A stretch of 64,000 nt of DNA from G958296245 sp965262055 (lineage in GTDB: Bacteria > Chloroflexota > Dehalococcoidia > Lucifugimonadales > G958296245): contig CBDHEI010000002.1 in the NCBI GenBank assembly GCA_965262055.1, positions 3,472,001 to 3,536,000 on the forward strand, written 5' to 3'. A program made the position numbers and the translations under genes. The first letter of the stretch is position 1; every line of letters starts with the position of its first letter. The notes beneath the pieces were generated by a model. It was given only the letters and a program-made list of their open reading frames with translations, did no database searches and was not told the origin of the DNA. Positions 17,644 to 26,052 of the stretch are shown piece by piece.

Positions 17644-17979
17644 CTAGTACCACGCGTCGTCGGGTGGCCAGATCTGGTGGGTGCCGCGCTGGTTCCCCGG
17701 TCCGAGCTCGGCGCCGTGTGGAAGCACCTCCATGCGCGGCTTCCACTTGGTGTAGAAGTTTAGGAAGTGCTCGGACTCGCGGTGCGTGTTGAAGGCCTCC
17801 TCGTCCCGGTAGACCTCGTAGAGCCATATCACGTCGTCATCGTGGGCGTCCTGGATTATGTCGAACCTCATCACCCCCGGCTCGGTGTGCACGGATGCGC
17901 CCGCGTTTACCTCGAGCGCCTCCAGGTACTGCTCTTTATAGCCTGCCTCTATGCGGATAGGGACCAGAATGATGAACAT
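17644..17979 (-). CDS. ABM-domain monooxygenase-like protein
   Basis: This 111-residue protein has the dimeric ferredoxin-like fold of antibiotic biosynthesis monooxygenases: an N-terminal strand FIILVPIRIEAGYKEQYLEA, EPGVMRFDIIQD and VIWLYEVYRDEEAFNTHRES, with the His of FNTHRESEHF. Such proteins act on quinones or are involved in haem or aromatic turnover without metal cofactors. The C-terminal 25 residues (GPGNQRGTHQIWPPDD) extend beyond the domain. It precedes the DUF3500 gene on the same strand. The start lies close to the divergent Gfo/Idh/MocA gene. Confidence 0.8.
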   Translation of the reverse strand: MFIILVPIRIEAGYKEQYLEALEVNAGASVHTEPGVMRFDIIQDAHDDDVIWLYEVYRDEEAFNTHRESEHFLNFYTKWKPRMEVLPHGAELGPGNQRGTHQIWPPDDAWY

Positions 17980-18139
17980 ATACTGTCGTGCTCCCGGTCA
18001 GGTTGCACGGAACGTAGCACACAACGGCCCACGGCTCAACCCCGGCTCCCAGCCCGGCTCCCAGCCCGGCTGGTGTTATCATCTTAGACGCCGGCTCGCG
18101 GTGGAGTGGGTTGCGGCGCCGCCTGAGGAGGAACATTCT

Positions 18140-19195
18140 TTGAATAGGGTAAGGCTTGCCATCGTCGGTTGCGGGTCAATTTCGGTGATGAACGGGCCGG
18201 GCTACGTGATGGACGAGAGGTGCGAGGTGGCGGCCCTCTGCGACCCGCTGCGGGAGAGGGCGGAGACCCGCGCCAGGGAGTGGGGAATCACCCCGAAGAT
18301 CTACACCCGGTACGAGGAGGTGCTCGCCGACCCCGACATCGACGCCGTAGAGCTGCTTACGCCCACGCCGATGCACGCCAGGCAGGTGGTCGACGCGCTG
18401 GAGGCGGGCAAGCACGTGTCATGCCAGAAGCCGATCTGCAACAGCCTCGACGAGCTCGAAACGATAGCCGCAGCCGTAGCGCGGGCGAAGACGATGTTCC
18501 GCGTAACCGAGAACCTGCTCCACTACCCGCCCCTCGTAAAGGCCAAGGAGCTACTCCACTCGGGCGCCATAGGCGAGCCGTCCGTCGTGCGGTTCCGCGT
18601 CATCAGGGGGAGGGGGACCCTTGGGAAGGCCATAACCATAGAGCCCGACTCCAAGGTCTGGCGACGCGACCCGAACACCAACACGGGAGGCTTCCTGTTC
18701 GACGGCGCATGGCACATGTACTCCGTGGCTATGGACTGGCTCGGCCCCCCGGAGAGGGTGCTGGGCATGATGACCACCACCGAGGACTTCTGGGAGGAGC
18801 TGCCCAGCACGGTGGTGTGGAAGTTAGAGGACAGCCAGTGCCAGGTCGTCTTCCAGTTCCTCATGGCCGACATGCCGATGAGGAACAACTACGTGGCCTC
18901 CGACGAGTTCTACGAGCTTCAGGGCTCGGAGGGGCTGCTCTGGGTGACGGCCCGCAACGGCTACCTCGACATGCCGTCCCTCGTGCTGCACAGGGGCGCT
19001 GAGACGACCAGCTTCGATACGCCGGTGGACTGGAAGGACGGCTTCGACGGCGCGGCCAGACACTTCGTGGACTGCATCCTAGCGGGCGAGCAACCGACTA
19101 TGGACATCGACTTCTCCAGGCGGGTCCTAGAGACCATCCTCGCCGTATACCGCGCTGCGGAGTCCGGCAGAGCAGTCGACCTGAACCTCTCCTGA
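18140..19195 (+). CDS. Gfo/Idh/MocA-family oxidoreductase
   Basis: The product (351 residues) begins at TTG 18140, chosen because GAGGAGGAAC lies just upstream and the Rossmann fold starts at once (NRVRLAIVGCGSIS). A frame open to 17951 upstream is not needed. The dinucleotide motif GCGSIS, the second-strand AALCDP, the conserved EKP-like CQKPICN (lysine-proline pair) and the C-terminal dimer domain (GGFLFDGAWHMYSVAMDWLGPPERV) identify an NAD(P)-dependent sugar or inositol dehydrogenase-like enzyme. The catalytic His is probably in GAWHMYS. Its substrate is unknown. Confidence 0.88.
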   Translation: MNRVRLAIVGCGSISVMNGPGYVMDERCEVAALCDPLRERAETRAREWGITPKIYTRYEEVLADPDIDAVELLTPTPMHARQVVDALEAGKHVSCQKPICNSLDELETIAAAVARAKTMFRVTENLLHYPPLVKAKELLHSGAIGEPSVVRFRVIRGRGTLGKAITIEPDSKVWRRDPNTNTGGFLFDGAWHMYSVAMDWLGPPERVLGMMTTTEDFWEELPSTVVWKLEDSQCQVVFQFLMADMPMRNNYVASDEFYELQGSEGLLWVTARNGYLDMPSLVLHRGAETTSFDTPVDWKDGFDGAARHFVDCILAGEQPTMDIDFSRRVLETILAVYRAAESGRAVDLNLS

Positions 19196-19251
19196 CGGTA
19201 GTCAGCCCCAGCAGGCCCAGAGGGCGGGAAGCGGACGGTACCAGCTCAGCC

Positions 19252-19632
19252 TCATTCGGCCGTTGCCTTGGCCGTGCGGGCCCGCAGCAGGTTTAGGGCA
19301 TAGGCAAGCCCGACCGCCGGAATCGCGGAGAATATCGGCAAGAGCCACCAGTCTCCCTTTACCGCGCCCACGGCAATCATCAGAGCGACCATCAGGTCGG
19401 CGACGACTTTCACCGTCAGGAGCGCCGCAGCCGCAATAACCAGAGAGGTGGCCGGCCGGGGCAGCGACAGCATCAGGAGCATCCCGACGGCGGCAAGCGG
19501 GTGTACCACGACCAGCAACAGCCGTGATACTACGTCCCCTCCGTCCGCGAAGGCGCCCACCAGAGCCGTGAACCCAGCGAGGACCATCTGTAGCACGGCC
19601 AAGACCAGAATTGGAACGCGGAGACGAGTCAT
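19252..19632 (-). CDS. Small integral membrane protein
   Basis: This 126-residue product is almost entirely hydrophobic, with four likely transmembrane segments (about residues 5-25, 38-58, 64-88 and 97-115) and a polar C-terminal tail. No family is recognised. It stands alone, downstream of and convergent with the Gfo/Idh/MocA gene, and upstream on the same strand comes the NCS2 permease (about 70-bp gap). No function is proposed. Confidence 0.65.
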   Translation of the reverse strand: MTRLRVPILVLAVLQMVLAGFTALVGAFADGGDVVSRLLLVVVHPLAAVGMLLMLSLPRPATSLVIAAAALLTVKVVADLMVALMIAVGAVKGDWWLLPIFSAIPAVGLAYALNLLRARTAKATAE

Positions 19633-19700
19633 GCCAAAGACAATATGCGTTTTGCCCAGGGCAGGTCAAGGCGACTCAGGGTTGGGGACGGCACGCGTCC

Positions 19701-21446
19701 CTAACTCGGCCCGTCGACTCTCACCGTAACGATGTCGACGCCGTGGTACTTCTGATGCCGCACCGACGACGCGTAGTGCCGCAGCAGACGGAACGATATC
19801 TCCCTGCCGTCGGCTATCTCCGGCGCCTCCCCCATATACGCCAAGCGGTCCTCCAGGTTCTCGCCCTCAGATGCCGACACGAACTCAAGCTCAGCCCCGC
19901 CACCTTCGGTGCGGGCGGTCACGACCAGGCGCCGCCCCCTGCCCGTTTCCACTTCACCGTGCTCATCCGAAGACAGGCTGGCCAGCGTCTCTTCCCCCAC
20001 CAAGACCAGTCGCTCCGTCGAAGCATCGTTCCACCCGGCCTTCGACGCGAACGCTCTGAGGAATTCCGACAGCTTCGGCAGGGTCTCCGTGTCCATGGCG
20101 GCCTCCAGGCGTCTGCGCCGGGGGGCTGTCATCTCCATGAATACCATCATTATGACCGCGACGATGGCACCCGAAGTCATGCCGTTCCCCAGCAGCACAC
20201 CGAGGAAGCCTTCCCCCAACAGGTCTGCAAAGACCCACTGGTTCTGGAAGCCTACGCCGATCCAGAAAGAGAGTCCCGCAACGACCGCCTTCCGGTGATC
20301 GACACCGTCCTGGATAACGATCTTCATTCCCTGCACGAAGAGCATCCCTATGAGAACGGTTATGTAGGAAGCGACCACCGGGGCGGGTATGGCGATCAAC
20401 AGGGCCGTGAACTTGGGGAAGAATGCCACCGCCACGAAGACGACGCCGATGACGACGCCCACCCGCCGTGCGGCGATTCCCGTAACCTCGGCAAGAGAGA
20501 TGCTCGTCGAGTAGGTCGTATTGGGGAGTGTTGCGCCGATGCCCGACAGCAGATTGCCCACGCCGTCGGCGTTCAGGGCGCCCTGCACCACCCGGAAGTC
20601 GGTTGCGCGCAGCCTACGCTGGGAGACCCGCTGGATGGCCACTCCGTCGCCAACGGTCTCGATGGCCCCCACCAGCGTGACCACCACGAACGCCGGCAGC
20701 AGCGCCCAGAACTCCACACCGGGACTCAGGTCTAGTCCCGGCCATGAGCCGAAGGGAGCACCCACCCAGGACGCATCGAGTATCGGCTGAACGTCGTATA
20801 GGCCGAAGGGCGCAGCCACTGCGCAACCCACCGCTATGCCTATGATCGGCGACCATAGGCGCCATGCCGGCGGAGCGCGCAATACGAGAACCACGACAGT
20901 AACCATGGTGGCCAGGGCCACGACGGGGGCGGCGGCCTGAGACGCGCCGTCAGGCACATCCGTCAGCGTATCGAACACTATGGGCATGACCGTTGCGGCT
21001 ATCAGCATGATTACAGTCCCAGATACTACCGGCGTGAAAATCCGGCGCAGCAGCGAGAGCCGCCACGCTATCAGGAACTGGAACAGCGACGAGACGACTA
21101 TGAGGCTTGCCATCGTAGAGGGGCCGCCCTTGACCAGGGCCGCGACGCACACCGCGATGAAAGCCCCCGACGTGCCCATGATGAGCACGTGCCCAGCTCC
21201 GATCCGCCCGACCCGGACGGCCTGGAGCACCGTCGTGACCCCACTGACCAGCAGCGCCGCAAAGACGCCCCACGACATGTAGGACTCGGGCTGCTCGGCA
21301 ATCCGGGCCACAATGACCACGGTCAACACCACAGGCGCCACAATCAGCATGGCGGCCTGGATTCCAGCGCCTATCGTCACCAAGGACGGAGGGCTTTCAT
21401 CCGGCTCGAAGCGGACGTTCTCGTTCACGTTTGCCGTAGCCAACAT
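19701..21446 (-). CDS. NCS2-family nucleobase permease with C-terminal ATPase-like domain
   Basis: Residues about 25-430 form the multi-span core of a xanthine/uracil permease (NCS2): GHVLIMGTSGAFIAVC, FTPVVSGTVIMLIA, VVTLVGAIETVGDGVAIQRVS and the signature-like GNLLSGIGATLPNTTYSTSI. Such proteins import purines or pyrimidines with a cation. Residues about 455-581 form an added soluble domain (LPKLSEFLRAF, ERLVLVGEETLASLS, ELEFVSASEGENLEDR, ISFRLLRHYASSVRHQ) whose pattern recalls a GHKL/RsbW-like ATPase domain, although the key Asn and Gly boxes are degenerate. A regulatory role for this tail is inference. Confidence 0.82.
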   Translation of the reverse strand: MLATANVNENVRFEPDESPPSLVTIGAGIQAAMLIVAPVVLTVVIVARIAEQPESYMSWGVFAALLVSGVTTVLQAVRVGRIGAGHVLIMGTSGAFIAVCVAALVKGGPSTMASLIVVSSLFQFLIAWRLSLLRRIFTPVVSGTVIMLIAATVMPIVFDTLTDVPDGASQAAAPVVALATMVTVVVLVLRAPPAWRLWSPIIGIAVGCAVAAPFGLYDVQPILDASWVGAPFGSWPGLDLSPGVEFWALLPAFVVVTLVGAIETVGDGVAIQRVSQRRLRATDFRVVQGALNADGVGNLLSGIGATLPNTTYSTSISLAEVTGIAARRVGVVIGVVFVAVAFFPKFTALLIAIPAPVVASYITVLIGMLFVQGMKIVIQDGVDHRKAVVAGLSFWIGVGFQNQWVFADLLGEGFLGVLLGNGMTSGAIVAVIMMVFMEMTAPRRRRLEAAMDTETLPKLSEFLRAFASKAGWNDASTERLVLVGEETLASLSSDEHGEVETGRGRRLVVTARTEGGGAELEFVSASEGENLEDRLAYMGEAPEIADGREISFRLLRHYASSVRHQKYHGVDIVTVRVDGPS

Positions 21447-22576
21447 TCACGCCTCAACTACGGTTGTGCCTGTCACGCATGCCTATACGGTGGGTCCACG
21501 CGAAATATACCAAGAACTTCCGAGATGGGGAACGTCACCAAGCGTATATTCGCCACCGAAGGGAGGCTGACCCCATGTCGGCAGAACTAAACATAGGGCC
21601 GTGGTTTTGAGCCTCGACTACGAAGCGTTGCCGAGCACACCCATCGGTCAGGCTGGAGAGGGACTTACTCGCGGTGTATCCTGGAGGGGAGCGCCTTTGG
21701 GCGGAACTGACCCCAATCAGCAGTTTCGGGCTCTTCCACCTATAGGACAAAGGAGAGGGATAAGTCTGGATGCTGGGGGGACTCGTACTTAACTACGGAG
21801 TCGGGCCATCTTGGCAGTTGTTCCCACAGTCGTTACCACAGTTCCGTAGAGAATCCCAGAGACTATCCCGACCACCATTTTATGGCACCACCCTGTCTCA
21901 CGCCGAGCAACTGTACTAGTTCAGCTATGCATCAACATCAGCCGGGCCAACGTGTCCTGTACTGCGAACTTTCCGCTGGGAGATTCCAATGTAGGGAATC
22001 GGTCGGGTGATAGCAATCTTGTTGACCTGGGTCTCAAGCCCACTGTGTTTGGGCTGGCATCCTCATCATCCCCACTGATCCTTTGTGAAGACAAGGACGC
22101 TTCCAGCTAGCGGTTTCGCTGGCCCTTCCCACAACACTGGCAACAGCACAGAACGGGGAGAGGGCCGCCGTTCGAACATATGCGGGCAGTCCCACCTAGT
22201 ACAGCATATGAGCGAGTTCACGTTGGGCTGAGATCTCCGAGTCGAAGTCGCAGTATAGGCTGTCGCCCTCGACAGGCCTGTAGGCCAACCTGATCCGGTG
22301 AAAGGGTACAATGCCCGATTGGATGCGTGCCCTCTGAGGGCGTGTGTGGGAGACTGTCGGCGGGAACCTTCATTAGGACCGACTCTCTCCCGGTGCTTGT
22401 CGGGCCAACATGCAGGTGGTACAAAGGTCGGGGTCCAAGACCGGCTCTCCACGAGGCTAACCGATGTACCTCACAGGAAGTGAGGAGATTCTCCTCGACG
22501 GCGACGAATAGCTAAAGGTCGTCGCCAAAGACAGGGCCGAGCTTCTGGGAAGACTTGGGCACGGAGGAACTCGGAC
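21447..22576. other. Gene-poor region of about 1.1 kb
   Basis: No frame in this stretch has family signatures, sensible codon use or a good ribosome site; the longest (22066-22452, minus) looks non-coding. Composition is mixed and the sequence may be decayed foreign DNA. No tRNA, rRNA or clear terminal repeat was identified. It separates the permease promoter from the repeat-rich lipoprotein gene. Confidence 0.5.
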
Positions 22577-23743
22577 GTGAGTGATCGCAGTGTCGGCCAC
22601 GAAGTGTCCCGTGTGCTGATGAGAACGGCGGCAGCGGCGCTGGTCATCCCGGCTTTGCTAGCTTGCGGCATCCTATCGGGCGGTCCGGCGCCAACGCCCA
22701 CGGCACCTGCCGGTATGTTTTCGACCCTGCCTATCACAGAGCCTCCAATCGTTGGCGACGAGCCCGGCATGGTGCTCAAGTTGGCGGCGACACCTGAACC
22801 GACGCCCACACCTACACCAACAGCCACACCTGAACCGACGGCTACACCCGAACCGACGGCTACACCCGAACCGACGGCTACACCCGAACCGACGGCCACG
22901 CCTACGCTGACCGCCACGCCTGAACCGACAGCAACACCCGAACCAACGGCCACGCCTGAACCCACGGCCACGCCCGAACCCACAGCCACACCTGAACCCA
23001 CGGCCACGCCTGAGCCAACGGCCACATCCGTACCAACCGCCACGCCTCAGCCAACGGCCACATCCGTACCAACCGCCACGCCTCAGCCAACGGCCACATC
23101 CGTACCAACCGCCACGCCTCAGCCAACGGCCACATCCGTACCAACCGCCACGCCTCAGCCAACGGCCACATCCGTACCAACCGCCACGCCTCAGCCAACG
23201 GCCACATCCGTACCAACCGCCACGCCTCAGCCAACGGCCACATCCGTACCAACCGCCACGCCTCAGCCAACGGCCACATCCGTACCAACCGCCACGCCTC
23301 AGCCGACCCCCGAACCCACGCCTGAGGCAACCCCCGAACCCTGCAACATATATCTGCAGACAAGCCTGCAGCAAGCGATTTGGGACAGCATTGAGGCTGT
23401 GCGATGTGTCATCAAATTAGGCGCGGACGTCAACGCCAAGAACGATCGTGGGTATCCTATGCTCTTCTATGCGATTATTGAAGACAACGCTATGGAATTG
23501 GTGAAGCTCCTCGTCGAAGCGGGTGCGGACGTCAACGCCAAGGACGATCGTGGGCATCCTATGCTCTTCTGGGCGATTATTGAAGACGACAACGCTGTGG
23601 AATTGGTGAAGCTCCTCGTCGAAGCGGGTGCGGACGTCAACGCCAAGGACGATCATGGGAATTCTATGCTCGACTGGGCGATTATTGAAGAAAACCCTGT
23701 GATCATCCAGATTCTAGTTGACGCGGGTGCTGAGGCACGGTAG
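22577..23743 (+). CDS. Lipoprotein with Thr/Pro repeat stalk and ankyrin repeats
   Basis: The 388-residue product starts at GTG 22577. It has a signal segment (MRTAAAALVIPALLACG) with lipobox LLAC near residue 30, so it should be anchored to the outer face of the membrane. A low-complexity linker of ATPEPT units and then eight perfect TSVPTATPQPTA units (about residues 75-240) would form an extended stalk, possibly O-glycosylated. The C-terminus has about three ankyrin repeats (KLLVEAGADVNAKDDRGHPML), a protein-binding fold. The stalk presumably presents the ankyrin domain away from the cell surface. Ankyrin repeats 1-3 are also near-identical at DNA level, pointing to recent duplication. Confidence 0.85.
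   Translation: MSDRSVGHEVSRVLMRTAAAALVIPALLACGILSGGPAPTPTAPAGMFSTLPITEPPIVGDEPGMVLKLAATPEPTPTPTPTATPEPTATPEPTATPEPTATPEPTATPTLTATPEPTATPEPTATPEPTATPEPTATPEPTATPEPTATSVPTATPQPTATSVPTATPQPTATSVPTATPQPTATSVPTATPQPTATSVPTATPQPTATSVPTATPQPTATSVPTATPQPTATSVPTATPQPTPEPTPEATPEPCNIYLQTSLQQAIWDSIEAVRCVIKLGADVNAKNDRGYPMLFYAIIEDNAMELVKLLVEAGADVNAKDDRGHPMLFWAIIEDDNAVELVKLLVEAGADVNAKDDHGNSMLDWAIIEENPVIIQILVDAGAEAR
23024..23303 (+). repeat. 36-bp tandem repeat, about eight units
   Basis: The unit encodes TSVPTATPQPTA and is repeated about eight times with no base differences until the last unit. This in-frame array lies within the lipoprotein gene at 22577-23743. The perfection of the copies implies recent slippage or recombination, so copy number is probably variable between strains or even wrong in the assembly. 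Confidence 0.92.
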
Positions 23744-23831
23744 CTACTCATTTTCTTCGTATGTGTCATTGCCGCGCCGCGGAGCGTTGACAGGTACGGC
23801 GAGAGTCGCCCGTGGAAGTTGCAGATTCGAT

Positions 23832-24638
23832 CTAGCCGTCGTCGGTCCGTCCTACAGCTTCAATGGCATGCGATGGCGCCCAACCCTGTAGCTCACCGCC
23901 GGGCAGCGAGACCCGCAGCCATCCCTGCCGAGAGTCGACGAGGCGGACCTCGGCGCCGCTGCGCAGGGTGAATTCTTTGGCGTACTGCGGCCCCGGCCCG
24001 CTCACCACCTCTACAGCCTCCGCGGTCACCACGCCGGTGTGGTCGTAGGGATTGGCATACAGCATACTCAGCAACAGAAGGAGGGACACCAGCGTGGCAA
24101 CCGCCGAAACGGCCGCGCCGGTCCGCACGAAAGCTCTGAGGGAGATGCGCCTGTACACCAAGAGCGCGCCGATACCCAGACCCGTCATCGCCCACAGCAG
24201 TAGCGAAAACGCCCCAAGCTCGCTGGGTGTAACCCAACGGCGTCCGAAGTACGACACGCTCTCGACCAGGGAGTCTCTCTCCGCCCCGATACGGTCAACT
24301 GTCCTGGCGCGCGCCAGGTCGAGGTTGGCCAGTATCCCCGGGTCGCGGGGAGACAGCTCCTGGGCCCGCAGGTAGTTCAGTATGGCCCGCCCAAGGTCGC
24401 CCATTTCGAAGTAGGTGCTGCCCAGGTTGTAGTAGATGGCGGCGTCCTCGTATCCCATGTCGACCAGGGCCTCGTACTGCTGGGCGGCCTCGGCATACTC
24501 GCCTCGTTCGTACCGCGAGTTCGCCTCGGTCATCAGGTCGGCCGCTTGCGGGGCTTGAGCGAGGGCGCCGCTCGCGGCCACCAAGAGGGCGCCTACTCCA
24601 GCCAACGAGGCAATTGAGAGCCGCCACAAACCGATCAT
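23832..24638 (-). CDS. batE: BatE-like TPR/SH3 membrane protein
   Basis: The 268-residue protein has a signal peptide (to about residue 28, GALAQA), TPR repeats (SRYERGEYAEAAQQYEAL, AAIYYNLGSTYFEMGDLGRAI, NYLRAQELSPRDPGILANL), two membrane spans (about 145-165 and 175-200) and a C-terminal SH3-like domain (VVSGPGPQYAKEFTLRSGAEVRLVDSRQGW). This order is that of BatE in Bacteroides-type aerotolerance operons. It is the last gene of the operon and overlaps the BatD gene by 4 bp. Periplasmic or extracytoplasmic scaffolding of the Bat complex is the presumed role. Confidence 0.85.
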   Translation of the reverse strand: MIGLWRLSIASLAGVGALLVAASGALAQAPQAADLMTEANSRYERGEYAEAAQQYEALVDMGYEDAAIYYNLGSTYFEMGDLGRAILNYLRAQELSPRDPGILANLDLARARTVDRIGAERDSLVESVSYFGRRWVTPSELGAFSLLLWAMTGLGIGALLVYRRISLRAFVRTGAAVSAVATLVSLLLLLSMLYANPYDHTGVVTAEAVEVVSGPGPQYAKEFTLRSGAEVRLVDSRQGWLRVSLPGGELQGWAPSHAIEAVGRTDDG

Positions 24639-26026
24639 GCGACAATCGCTCCATCGAGGTCGGCCAGGAGCTGGTCAGCGCGTTCTCCCTGGTCGGTCTT
24701 TCCGCCGGTGGATGAAGGCTGCGGGGTGTACCTCGCTGCTTCTCCCACGGCCAGGGTGTCATCGACCCGATGGCCAAGGTCGGCAGCGACCCCTGCATCT
24801 TGGAGACGCCGGCCGAGGGCCTCACGCGTCAGTCCGCCCAGAGGAACGCCAAGCCGGTCCGAGAGGTAGGACAGAACAGCATCCGCCGCGGCGACTCTTG
24901 GATCACCGCCAGACGCAGCGGCGCGAGCAAGGACCGCCCTAGCGTTCGGCAGCGCGTTTCGCCGACGAGACGATGCCAGGGCGGCCTCTTCGGCGTCCCG
25001 CCTGCGCCTCCAGGCCACCGCGCCAGCAATGGCGAGCGCCGGGATGCCCCATGCAGCCCAGTAGATGGCGCTGTCGGTCAGTTCTCCTCCCGACTGCCGA
25101 AGCGACGATGGCACGGCCTTGACGTACCTTGCCACCGTATCGTCCTCCTCGACCACCGCCTCGACGTCGAGCGACGGAGGAGACGCCGACGGCTCATCTG
25201 TTTCGGAAACAGAAATGACAATCGGTGCCGACGACGCCCGGACGTACTCCTCCAGATTCGGCTCGAAGTAGGAGTACACAATCCCTGGAATGGTGAGTTG
25301 CCCGGCCTTCGTCGGCACCATCGCAATTCCGTAGGTGCGACTCCCCGTGATGCGCCCATCGACTACCTGACTATCCGCAGCCGCCGGCAACTCAACGACG
25401 CGCCAGTCCGCGAATTCGGGCCAGTCCGGGTCCGGAAGCGTCTCGATGTTCCCTTCGCCCGATACCCTCACGGTCAGCTGCACGGGCTCGTTCACCTTCC
25501 AGGTGTCAGCGTCCACCTCCGCGGATATGTCGAAGCTGCCGACTGCTCCCTCGAACCCAGCAGGGGCCCCTGGGGGCAACGGGCGCACGTCGACAATTAC
25601 AGGAGCGCTTTCCAGGATGTTGGGGGGCCCTGATGAGCTGGCGGGGACAGTCAACGTCGAAGCCCCAATCTCAACTGTACCCACGACGCTCGGAAAGAGC
25701 GCCGTTTGAATCTCGACGACCCTGTAGTCGCTGGAATCGACTGCCTCGATGTACTCATCCGGCTCAGTTGGCTGGTAGGTCCAGAATCCAGAAAAGTTGG
25801 GCGGCACGTACCGGAGTCGATCCAATTGGTCGGCCGAAAGCGAGAGATCGGAACGAAGGTAGGCCTTGAAGACGTAGGTGATCTGCTGGCCAAGGTAGGG
25901 CCGGCTGTTGTCGACGGAGGCCTCGACGAAGAGCGGCTCCGCAGCCGGTGGCTGGGCATGAAGACTTGCCACACCGGACACCATCGCTGCGGCAACGAGG
26001 GCCAGTGCCGACAGAGCGCGCCGCAT
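24635..26026 (-). CDS. batD: BatD-like protein
   Basis: From the ATG at 26026 (MRRALSALALVAAAMVSGVA) the product has 463 residues, a signal peptide cleaved near SLHAQP, several beta-sandwich repeats (VEASVDNSRPYLGQQITYVFK, VGSFDISAEVDADTWKVNEP, VQLTVRVSGEGNIETLPDP) and one transmembrane span at about 335-355 followed by a cytosolic helical tail. The phrase PYLGQQI and GEGNI-x-x-LP-x-P are hallmarks of BatD. The frame is open upstream to 26059, but the ATG at 26026 fits the signal peptide. It probably presents its beta domains outside the membrane and interacts with BatA/BatB VWA domains. Stop overlaps the BatE start. Confidence 0.85.
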   Translation of the reverse strand: MRRALSALALVAAAMVSGVASLHAQPPAAEPLFVEASVDNSRPYLGQQITYVFKAYLRSDLSLSADQLDRLRYVPPNFSGFWTYQPTEPDEYIEAVDSSDYRVVEIQTALFPSVVGTVEIGASTLTVPASSSGPPNILESAPVIVDVRPLPPGAPAGFEGAVGSFDISAEVDADTWKVNEPVQLTVRVSGEGNIETLPDPDWPEFADWRVVELPAAADSQVVDGRITGSRTYGIAMVPTKAGQLTIPGIVYSYFEPNLEEYVRASSAPIVISVSETDEPSASPPSLDVEAVVEEDDTVARYVKAVPSSLRQSGGELTDSAIYWAAWGIPALAIAGAVAWRRRRDAEEAALASSRRRNALPNARAVLARAAASGGDPRVAAADAVLSYLSDRLGVPLGGLTREALGRRLQDAGVAADLGHRVDDTLAVGEAARYTPQPSSTGGKTDQGERADQLLADLDGAIVA

Positions 26027-26052
26027 GGTCTGGATGCTTAGCACGTCCGTGT

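Noticed and set aside
23024..23303. 36-bp repeats as a possible CRISPR array
   Set aside because: Units abut with no spacers and encode an in-frame TSVPTATPQPTA repeat within a lipoprotein gene.
22673..23374. Minus-strand frame rich in Gly, Arg, Cys and Trp over the repeat array
   Set aside because: It is the antisense translation of the Thr/Pro repeat DNA; no start context or family.
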